DNA of 58,024 nt from Lingula anatina (lineage: Eukaryota > Brachiopoda > Lingulata > Lingulida > Lingulidae). The notes below the pieces were generated by a model. It had not been told where the DNA came from. It worked only from the letters and a program-made list of their open reading frames with translations, and ran no database searches. Location: contig NW_019775730.1 in NCBI RefSeq assembly GCF_001039355.2, positions 177,184 through 235,207 on the forward strand, written 5' to 3'. The position numbers and the translations under genes were made by a program. Below are positions 13,914 through 21,846 of this stretch, piece after piece (position 1 is the stretch's first letter; each line of letters begins with the position of its first letter).

Positions 13914-15503
13914 TCACCCACATTTCTGTTCCGTCGCAGGGAAAGGCAGCTTGGTTGGAGGCGGGGGAGGTGGTTGACGTTTGGGGCAAGTGCATGTGTG
14001 TTGGGCATCAGCACCACATGCTGTAAGGGTAATGTCAGGAAACACGATGCCAAGTGCAATACATGCCTCCCTGCTGATAAAGAGCTTGTCAGAGCTGTCG
14101 GTGACATAAGTCATCTGTCTTGTTTCCACCGGTTTGCCAGATGGGCCCCTCCCAGCATAGCGAAGTATAGTTGCTCCAAGAATGTTGATGCCATTGTTGA
14201 CAGCAGTGTGCATCTTCATAGTGACTGGGATCAGGGCCTGTCGCTTCAAGCCTAGACGTTGCATTACCTTAATGCCAGCAAGGCAGCTCTGACAACCAGT
14301 GTCAGCCATTGAGGGATGTTCTATTGGTGTGGCCGAGGATAGAAGGCTGAAGCCTAGCTCTCTGTAATCATCTGCACAGACCGTGATTCTGAGGTTGACG
14401 AACGGTTGTGGTTTGGAAGCTCTTCGCACCCACGTGTCATTCAATTGATCATAGATATGATGATCTAAAGCAATGGCCCTGCCTTTTGTATGTTGTGTTG
14501 TGATGGTGACAGAGCAGAGCAATTCAAATACTGCGCCTTCACAGTCATCTGCCTCATGACAGGAAGTAGTCTTCTGGCTCGGCTTGGGTTTGTCTTTGCT
14601 ACAGCACACTATTTCTAGGTGGTGGTATCGAGTGCAGGTCTGGCATTTGTGTCCAAAGGCGGGGCAATCTCTCTTACGAATGCGTAGAGGAGCAGCCTTG
14701 CCATGGCCAGTTTTTCCGCAGTAGCCACAGGGGTCCTGGGGTGGTTTTTCGGCAGGGGTGGAGGTCTCTTTTTTCTTGCGTCGGTAAGTGCTACCGATGG
14801 CCTCAGCTGCTTGGGATTCTTGTAAGCGAGATGCAGAGCGCTTCCCTGCTTCTTTTGCTTCCACAAATTGGAGGACTTCCTCCAGTGTCATGTCCTGGTT
14901 CTTATCCCCTAAAAGGTCTATTTGGATCTCAGAGTCTGCTAGTCCACGGGTTAGAACATCACGGGTCATCTCCTCCATGTAGCTTACAGCAGTGTTGCAA
15001 ATGGGGCATGAGACAGAAAATTTGCACACTCCTGCCTGGCCTTTTAGACGGGCTCCATAGTTGCGGACAGGTTCATCTCTGTCTTGGCGCATGTTCTGTA
15101 GTGTCACTCTAGCCACCATTGTGTTCTCTGTGCGTACCGCTAATGCTTTGATTGTGGCCATCACCTCATCAACAGATTTGTTTGCAAGGCTCCCACCTGC
15201 TGTCCTAGTTAGGTCTTTTCGCAAGGGGTCATCACAACATTTCAGCAATTGGATAACCCTGTCTTTGCCAGCTATTTTTGTTGCATCAGCATATTCTGTC
15301 CATCTGGACTGAAAGTATGACCACTCTTCGCTGGTACCGCAGGCTGATATTGTGGGCCGCTTGGCTTTCTCCACTTTGGCTGCAGTAACAGGAGCGTTGG
15401 TATGAACAGAGCTGTGTGTGGTGAGTAGGGCTGCTACGATAGTGGCGTCAAGGTCATCTGTGGTGTAGTCACAGCCTTCTATTGGACACTGGACTGCCGG
15501 CAT
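13914..15503 (-). CDS. Gypsy gag and aspartic protease
   Basis: 529-residue frame starting at the ATG at 15503, about 25 bp inside the 5' LTR. The N-terminus has a Cys/His cluster (CPIEGCDYTTDD, with H at about 29 and 33). A capsid-like helical region follows (WSYFQSRWTEYADATK; NYGARLKGQAGVCKF). A Lys-rich stretch leads to zinc-knuckle-like Cys/His motifs (CGYCGKTGHGK, then CPAFGHKCQTC). A retropepsin-type site SMADTGCQSCLAGI sits near residue 405. The C-terminus is proline-rich and ends at a TGA beyond which pol homology continues in the same frame, so the original product was probably a single gag-pro-pol polyprotein. The start is supported by the second copy, whose ATG and N-terminus match. 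Confidence 0.9.
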   Translation of the reverse strand: MPAVQCPIEGCDYTTDDLDATIVAALLTTHSSVHTNAPVTAAKVEKAKRPTISACGTSEEWSYFQSRWTEYADATKIAGKDRVIQLLKCCDDPLRKDLTRTAGGSLANKSVDEVMATIKALAVRTENTMVARVTLQNMRQDRDEPVRNYGARLKGQAGVCKFSVSCPICNTAVSYMEEMTRDVLTRGLADSEIQIDLLGDKNQDMTLEEVLQFVEAKEAGKRSASRLQESQAAEAIGSTYRRKKKETSTPAEKPPQDPCGYCGKTGHGKAAPLRIRKRDCPAFGHKCQTCTRYHHLEIVCCSKDKPKPSQKTTSCHEADDCEGAVFELLCSVTITTQHTKGRAIALDHHIYDQLNDTWVRRASKPQPFVNLRITVCADDYRELGFSLLSSATPIEHPSMADTGCQSCLAGIKVMQRLGLKRQALIPVTMKMHTAVNNGINILGATILRYAGRGPSGKPVETRQMTYVTDSSDKLFISREACIALGIVFPDITLTACGADAQHTCTCPKRQPPPPPPTKLPFPATEQKCG

Positions 15504-15516
15504 GCTGTCAGGTATG

Positions 15517-15529
15517 AGATAGCGATCAT
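15517..15529 (-). promoter_or_regulatory. candidate self-priming primer-binding site
   Basis: In element sense ATGATCGCTATCT, directly adjoining the 3' end of the 5' LTR. It is the perfect reverse complement of AGATAGCGATCAT at 15595-15583 inside the same LTR, which follows an initiator-like TTTC. I found no convincing TGG-type tRNA-derived primer site at this position. In the second copy the corresponding site at 17070-17082 keeps 12 of 13 pairs. Confidence 0.7.
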
Positions 15530-15642
15530 AAATAAGTACACTGTACTATTTGTCTTCAAGCGTTTATTGGTCCAACTTGACAATGATCGCTATCTGAAAC
15601 AGAAGATAAATTACATAAGTCTACATGAATAATAATCCTATA
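15529..15642 (-). repeat. 5' LTR of the Gypsy element (right end)
   Basis: Matches 10372-10485 with two differences. If transcription begins at 15595, U3 is only about 47 bp and the AATAAA signal (minus strand of 15563-15568) lies about 30 bases into R. The LTR is very short for a Gypsy element, and its boundary is confirmed by a third copy at 17083-17195 that diverges at the same points. Confidence 0.9.
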
Positions 15643-15655
15643 TTTATTGTGATCA

Positions 15656-15703
<48 letters not shown>
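15643..15703. repeat. satellite remnant and (TA)n microsatellite
   Basis: About 16 bp of T/G-oriented satellite follow the LTR, then a (TA) run of roughly 22 units at 15659-15702. The satellite resumes at about 16046 in the opposite, A/C-rich orientation, so this point also marks a change of array direction. Confidence 0.8.
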
Positions 15704-15705
<2 letters not shown>

Positions 15706-16045
15706 AAGTTTGGCATAGTCAAACGTTTATTTATGGCTTACACAGTTTTGGCTTACACAGTTTTGGCTTACAGTTGGCCTCTTTGCAACCCCACAATTTG
15801 AAATATGTGCACTATTTGTGTGGCATTATAATTTTAATGTAGATACTTCTGGCGCACACATAATGTTTATATCATCTATCAACATAATTCAGTGTTTATT
15901 AATAATACGCTTTATTTCTTTTATTAATGGGACTTCTAATAAAAGCGGCCATCATCGGCCAAATTTCAAACATCATACTTGAGTTTGTTCCATTCTTTTA
16001 AAGGACTGATCCTAGTTCTAACATCAGCTTAGATCAAGGAGACAT
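15704..16045 (+). mobile_element. unclassified dispersed element, copy 1
   Basis: About 340 bp, flanked by satellite on both sides. It shares both ends and internal blocks with a longer copy at 35617-36195. The start is GGAAGTTTGGCATAGTCAAA. Internal blocks are CTTTGCAACCCCACAA and AATAAAAGCGGCC followed by GGCCAAAT. The end is GGAGACATAAAT. No terminal inverted repeats, coding capacity or tRNA-like box is evident. A GGCC(N)GGCC motif close to AATAAA suggests a transcript 3' region or a solo terminal repeat, but the class is unknown. Confidence 0.55.
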
Positions 16046-16389
16046 AAATATATATACCAACACAGACAACGACAAAACGGAATGGAAACAGCAATCAGGG
16101 TATAAACAGACACATAAACTATGCTTACAGCAACAACACCAACATGCACGTTCATAATAATGATTAAAAACATATAGACTTAAAAAACTGCTTACAGATT
16201 GCTCAAAATAAATATAAACACAAAGAGTGACAACACTAATATGCACATTAATCAAATTAATTATGTGCAGACACAAACAATTATGACACAATCATACACA
16301 ATGATCAAAATAAATATTAACATGTGAAGTGACAAGAGTAACATGCACCGTAATAAGAATGAACACAAGGAAAAAGAGTGAAAACATGG
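16046..16389 (+). repeat. 49-bp-unit satellite, A/C-rich, ending at a scaffold join
   Basis: Units very like those at 26780-27080 and 31760-32060. The segment ends abruptly at the N at 16390, after which Gypsy gag sequence begins. Confidence 0.88.
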
Positions 16390-16390
16390 N

Positions 16391-17195
16391 GAGCTTCCCT
16401 GCTTCTTTTGCTTCCACAAATTGGAGGACTTCCTCCAATGTCATGTCCTGGTTCTTATCCCCTAAAAGGTCTATTTGGATCTCAGAGTCTGCTAGTCCAC
16501 GGGTTAGAACATCACGGGTCATCTCCTCTATGTAGCTTACAGCAGTGTTGCAACTGGGGCATGAGACAGAAAATTTGCATACTCCTGCCTGGCCTTTTAG
16601 ACAGGCTCCATAGTTGCGGACAGGTTCATCTCTGTCTTGGCGCATGTTCTGTAGTGTCACTCTAGCCACCATTGTGTTCTCTGTGCGTACAGCTAATGCT
16701 TTGATTGCGGCCATCACCTCATCAACGGATTTGTTTGCAAGGCTTCCACCTGCTGTCCTAGTTAGGTCTTTTCGCAAGGGGTCATCACAACATTCCAGCA
16801 ATTGGATAACCCTGTCTTTGCCAGCTATCTTTGTTGCATCGGCATATTCTGTCCATCTGGACTGAAAGTATGACCACTCTTCACTGGTACCGCAGGCTGA
16901 TATTGTGGGCTGCTTGACTTTCTCCACTTTGGCTGCAGTAACAGGAGCGTTGGTATGAACAGAGCTGCGTGTGGTGAGTAGGGCTGCTACGATAGTGGCA
17001 TCAAGGTCATCTGTGGTGTAGTCACAGCCTTCTATTGGGCACTGGACCGCCGGCATGTTGCCAGGTATGGGATAGCGATCATAAATAAGTACACTGCACT
17101 ATTTGTCGTTAAGCGTTTATTGGTCCAACTTGACAATGATCGCTATCTGAAACAGAAGGTAAATTACATAAGTCTACATAAATAATTATCCTATA
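16391..17195 (-). mobile_element. second Gypsy copy, truncated at a scaffold join
   Basis: Contains the first 220 or so codons of gag (ATG at 17056; same N-terminal Cys/His cluster) and a 113-bp 5' LTR at 17083-17195. It differs from the first copy at scattered positions, so it is a distinct insertion and not a simple assembly duplicate. Everything downstream of gag is lost at the N at 16390. Its LTR abuts a LINE endonuclease fragment, which shows that it inserted into that LINE. Confidence 0.88.
17083..17195 (-). repeat. 5' LTR of the second Gypsy copy
   Basis: Same boundaries as the LTRs of the complete copy, with several substitutions. It carries the ATGATCGCTATCT 13-mer at 17136-17148, opposed to GATAGCGATCAT at 17071-17082 just outside the LTR. 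Confidence 0.9.
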
Positions 17196-17368
17196 CCGAC
17201 CAGATATCCAATTTTTGTTCCATTTAAAATTCTCACACTGCATAAGTCCAGGAGTTTCTTACCAAAATTGTTCACCTTGTGAGAGTCCATATTGTTTCTA
17301 AAACCTGGTAAATCACAGGAATAAAACCCATTAGCTATGGGTATATGATTTACAGAGTCCTCCTGCAC
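17196..17368 (-). pseudogene. fragment of a LINE apurinic-type endonuclease
   Basis: The reverse-strand translation includes FRNNMDSHKVNNFGKKLLD then LCSVRILNGTKIGYLVG. The pattern N-x-FG-K-x-LLDLC then R-I-L-NG matches the endonuclease domain of non-LTR retrotransposons abundant in molluscs and corals, as I remember them. About 60 residues survive. The domain is cut on its downstream side by the LTR of the second Gypsy copy. It may belong to the same LINE family as the C-terminal fragment at 24668-25078, although that one has the opposite orientation. Confidence 0.6.
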
Positions 17369-18204
17369 AAAGAACTGTTGGCAACTTGAGTTATTTCATC
17401 GTGGAGAGAGTCAAACATGTCTACATTGGTGCGTACACAGTAAGTCAAGGGCAATATAACTTTAACAACATCTAATAGAAAAATGCCTAATCAACCCTTT
17501 AAACTCATTCACTAAATCATAACTTTTGCAATGCCATGCCTGTCATTTAAAAAGATTATTATCAGGATGTATCAAAAACAGTCATGAAATCAAGGGTTGT
17601 GGTAAATTAAACATGGCTCCTACTAGTATAATCTTGAGTTTGCTAGTTAATTTTCACAAAAAGATAAAAACACAGTATATAATGTATTTTTACTATTTTT
17701 ATGATGATATTCACTAACTTTTTTTTCTTCTATTATATTGAAAGTCAATCTTATCTAGTCAAGTTTTTATCTTGCTTATAGTCATATTTTACTTGACCTT
17801 GGCTTCATGCTCAATCACACTTTAAGCCTAAGGTTTAACAGTCAACTGTTAGAGAATGCCCTACTCCACCAACCACAGATTCAACAAGTGTGAATGTCTT
17901 TTGTTAGCCTGGCACCTAACATTAAATAAGTTATAATTTATAATGTATACTTCCCTTTTAGCCAACAAAGAAACAAGAATACAGAATGCAATCACTGTTT
18001 AGTCTCTTTCTTTTAAAACTATGATCAATTGCTTGCCAAAATGTTTCTTCAAATGCAGTTAAATCTCAAAAAAAAAAAAAAAAAAAAAAACATTTCCTTT
18101 CATTTTTGGTTTGTGGTTTATTAAATATTATTTATATAATTTTATCTGTCTCTTACTGTGTTACTTGAACAAATGGATATTTGTTGAATAATTGTTTATT
18201 TCAG
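17369..18204. other. AT-rich low-copy DNA, no gene recognised
   Basis: No convincing reading frame or RNA gene. A poly-A run of about 26 bp lies near 18066-18091. The last bases form a pyrimidine-rich tract ending TTTATTTCAG, which could be a splice acceptor for the candidate exon that follows. Confidence 0.5.
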
Positions 18205-18387
18205 GTGATCCTAGAGAGTAAACAACATACAGAACCTGGCATGACAAGACTGGAAGGGACAGACTTTGCTGTGAATATCTATAGTTGGTGGCTCATAGAA
18301 ACTTTCACAAAGTGTACCAAAATGTCAAGTAACTTTGTGATAAAGAAGTTACTAGAGAGTTTTTTCAGCCCTTTATATGAACGATAA
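18205..18387 (+). CDS. candidate terminal exon, unrecognised protein
   Basis: An acceptor-like TTATTTCAG is followed by an open frame (phase 0) of 60 codons ending in TAA: VILESKQHTEPGMTRLEG and so on to FFSPLYER. An AATAAA at 18650-18655 lies about 260 bp downstream, a plausible 3' UTR and polyadenylation signal. I do not recognise the protein, no companion exon was found upstream, and codon use gives no decisive support. It could equally be a chance open stretch. Confidence 0.25.
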   Translation: MILESKQHTEPGMTRLEGTDFAVNIYSWWLIETFTKCTKMSSNFVIKKLLESFFSPLYER

Positions 18388-19941
18388 ACACTTGAACTTG
18401 ATTTTAGGACTTATCAAACAGTAATGTGTATATTGATGTTTTTTGTCCTCCACATGGATCTTTAAGATTTGGATGTTAAGCTTTGTGCACAGTGTGGTGA
18501 ATTTGTAGGACTTTATGGTATACTCTTTTTTAGATGGATGGAGCAGGACAGAATGAGTAAAGAAGAGAAATGTTGCAGAGAGACCTAAAGAAGAGAAATA
18601 TGGACATGGCTTGGATATTGCTGATTTTGTTCGATTTTTTAATTTGATTAATAAATCACAAAATATGACTGTAATTTCTTGTTTGTTGTTGATAAACAGA
18701 TTTATCAATATTTCTGTTCAATGACAGTACAGATGGTAGGCGTGCAAAAAGTACAGTGAAGCCGTACGAGACGGGCTGGGACTAAAACCATGAGTACCTC
18801 CAGCATACACACTGGTGGCACTAATAAATACATTGTAAATAACTCATAGAAATATAATAAATACTATTTTCCCACCAAAATGGTGGTTATTGCAATTTTT
18901 CTGGAATGTGTGGTTGCCAGTGGACCATCACAGATGGCTAACCTCTGTTACAATCTCTTAAGAGATGCGGGAAACACTAAATATTCTTTTGGGTAAAGTG
19001 CTTTTTCATGTAAGGATAGACAAAATTATATTAATATTTGGTTGACATTTTATCATGTCATATGATTTTTTCTTAAAACATATTTCATTCATGATATATG
19101 TATGACTGTCATTTGTCATCTAAAATCAGATAAGAGTAGACACTCACCTTTTTATTTATGTTTTACAACAATAATAATGATAATCACTTTAAGTTACTGT
19201 TGTACATATAATGATTCCTCTTAGATAAAGTGCATAAGGTGTGTGTGCTGCAGGTAATAAAGAGACCCTCAATTTGGAACTAAAAAAATGTTGCGAACCA
19301 GGCAAAATTAATTTTATTTTAAATGACATTATAACTGTATTTCAGCATATTAATTTTTCTCATAAAATTAACTTAGAGGGCTATTTTATTACTTCACTTG
19401 CACCGTTTTGTTCAAATCTTACAATTATTTTTCTCCAAAATTGTATAAAAATGAAGACATAAATACAGTACAGTATTATACCCTTGATTTAGATGCTAGT
19501 TCACATGAATTGTTAACAAGTCCATCAGCAAACACCATTTTCAAAAAAATACTAACAGCATCCTATATTTGCAACTTATATAAATGGTAATAATACAAAT
19601 ATATTTTTAAAATTGTTATGGAATGCCCAATGTTATGCAAAAGTTTCATCCAATAATCTGTATATATAATATTTGATAGAAGTACAAGTATATATAATAG
19701 TAACATAATTTCCAGGATTTGATACACATATACCAGCTGCAGCCTCTTATGGAATTATACTGGATCTATTATCATGCTTGTAAATAAGACATGTCACACT
19801 TATAATCACTGGACCAGTTAAGATTCCTGTTTGCACTTGTATAATTTATAAGTCATAAGTGTTGCATTATGAGATAATTAACCTGATCTTATGCCCAACA
19901 GGTATTATTTTGAGGTGCCTTTTGTCTGCAACAACTGAAAA
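18388..19941. other. AT-rich low-copy DNA, no gene recognised
   Basis: No frame longer than about 73 codons and no strong splice structure. Contains the AATAAA at 18650 noted with the preceding candidate exon. Confidence 0.5.
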
Positions 19942-20028
19942 TCAAGAAAAAGATAAATTGTTATCATAGCCCACATCAAACCAAAGGGCAAACTCAGTGG
20001 CATTTCCAGACAGACGTACATAACCTAT
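19942..20028 (-). CDS. candidate terminal exon, unrecognised
   Basis: On the minus strand an AG (CCAAAATAG) is followed by 28 codons and a TGA: IGYVRLSGNATEFALWFDVG and so on. The residue pattern looks protein-like, but the upstream pyrimidine tract is poor and I cannot name the family. It may belong with the better-supported exon at 21270-21335 on the same strand. Confidence 0.2.
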   Translation of the reverse strand: MGYVRLSGNATEFALWFDVGYDNNLSFS

Positions 20029-20855
20029 CTATTTTGGAAGCTACAAAGAGTCTGGAATTTTAAGTATCAAAAACAGTGAGATCCTCAAAGGCTTTCTCTG
20101 GGCACAGTCAACTTTAAGGCAATTAAATGAATTTGCTAACTCAATCCATACATTTTAATATTAATGCATGTCCGGAAAATAAATAATGTCCATTATGTCT
20201 TTCTTAGAATTACATTTTTAGTATTTTAAATGTAACTTCCAACTCTTACTTGTAAAAAATATTATAATTCTCATAATCATTATTTTAAGAAAATTAAATT
20301 CCTGTATTTCCTAAACTGAGAGTGGCTATGTTTAGCCTAAGCTTTAAAATGTCTGGCTGGCAGATCTTTGTCCAACCCTTATTCCAACAGGTGCTCCACT
20401 TTCTGAATAAAATTTTAAAAATAATAACAAAATCATTTATATAATAAGAAAAAAAGGAAAACCCCCACACTAAGTAATAAATAAATAATTTATTTTCATT
20501 GCCCTATGAATGTTTCACTTGGGGGCTCTTCAGTGGTGTACAAGTTTAGGACTTATATTGAAATGTGTGCTTCCTAGGTAACATAACTCACATGTACATA
20601 TATACACCATAGCCCACAAGTGTAGCCATCTAGTTTTTTTTTGTGGTCAATGGTGACAAACTGGCACCCAATTTCTTTTCTTCTGGAAAAGTTGCTGAAA
20701 ATGCATTACAAGAAAAATTATACGTCTCAACCTAATCATAATATTGAATTGTTTACACTTTGCTCACATAAAAGACATAATTAATATAAACATATTATTA
20801 ATGCAATACAATATGACATATTTATTTATCATTTTTTAAAATGTTTTAAATTTAG
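20029..20855. other. AT-rich low-copy DNA
   Basis: Nothing beyond AT-rich sequence and short T or A runs was identified. Confidence 0.5.
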
Positions 20856-20944
20856 CTACCCCCAATTTCTTGTGATTATGTCCTCTTCTTGGCCAGTCTC
20901 TCCATGAGAATTGACAAAGGTGTATTTCCCCTCCTTCCACAATA
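20856..20944 (-). CDS. candidate exon, unrecognised
   Basis: Minus strand, after an AG in CCTATAG. More than one frame is open, so the reading is ambiguous. The most protein-like gives WKEGKYTFVNSHGETGQEED and ends at TAG 20856-20858. Its phase does not match the donor of the exon at 21270, so the two are not directly joined in that frame. Confidence 0.2.
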
Positions 20945-21269
20945 CTATAGGTTCAAGTGAAATAATAAGCCCCAGTCATTACAACGTATTTTCGAAGTAG
21001 CACAAAATGCAACAATTGGTGTTGGTGTGGCGAATTAATCAAACATCAGCTCTAATACAGAGTCTTAAACTCTCCAAATTATGTCTTTTAAATACACAAA
21101 TAAATGAAGACTTTTTTTGTGAAACAGGACAATTAATAATGGCATAGATTTGTAATTGCCTAATTTAAAGGCGATTTTATAGCAGTGTTACAGTTATGGG
21201 AGAGACTGCCTACATAAGTAAAAAAAACCGAAATCCAAAATTTAAATCTGATAAGGGTTGAATACTTAC

Positions 21270-21335
21270 ATGTACCAAGGCAGAGTAGTGTCCTCATCTA
21301 ATGCAAACTCCCAGGTTATATTATCCAAGGTCTTT
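21270..21335 (-). CDS. candidate internal exon, unrecognised
   Basis: A 66-nt exon on the minus strand with a TTTTTATATAG acceptor and a consensus donor (AT then GTAAGT). Only one phase is open, reading KTLDNITWEFALDEDTTLPW and a following Tyr. The clean splice borders make it the best gene signal between 17 and 25 kb, but I do not recognise the protein. Confidence 0.4.
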
Positions 21336-21846
21336 CTATATAAAAAACACAGAAAAAAAAAACATAAATAGAAGCAAGTGGAATTGAACTCAAATTAATC
21401 TATTCACTGCAACTGGGACAGGAAACTATTACTATAAATGAATGCCACCAAACCTATATATCTATGAAAATTTTAAAAAGAAACGAAACTATTGAGAATC
21501 ATGATGTTTTTTAAACATAAATATGGAAGGTTACCTTTTAAAAAACTATTACATATATATTAATGAATTTTATAAAATGCCAGTACAGTTAAAGGTGTTT
21601 AAAACAAAAGCCAATGTTTTCATCATACTATTTGAGGTTTAAATTATAATACCGACCACAAAAGACAGTGCAATTGCCTTTGAAGGTACATATGAACAGA
21701 GCATTGGTGGAGCATGGATTCCCAGTAACATATATAAACCACTTCTACTAGTTTCTTATACAACTCAAATGAATTTGACACGCCAAGGGATAAACTGAAT
21801 AAATCACTGGATCAGCCATAGAAGAGCTTTAGACTGCTCCTTTTTA

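Larger units (their letters stand above)
10372..15642 (-). mobile_element. Gypsy-type LTR retrotransposon, complete but degenerate
   Basis: A 5.3-kb element in minus orientation inserted in the satellite. It has paired terminal repeats of about 113 bp, gag with zinc knuckles, an aspartic protease (DTG), reverse transcriptase, RNase H and integrase, in the Ty3/Gypsy order (integrase last). A purine tract GGGAGGAGA directly abuts the 3' LTR, and a candidate self-priming site abuts the 5' LTR. Coding is broken by two in-frame TGA codons (13914-13916 and 13425-13427) and at least two frameshifts (near 13415 and near 12207). The LTRs differ at only two of about 113 positions. No clean target-site duplication can be called because the flanks are non-identical satellite units. 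The pol sequence pattern resembles the Gypsy elements common in corals, molluscs and fish; that assignment is from memory. Confidence 0.93.

Noticed and set aside
11242-15312. Plus-strand frames across the Gypsy element (such as 13152-13613, 13725-14255 and 14741-15112)
   Set aside because: Antisense shadows of gag and pol, whose domains are clear on the minus strand.
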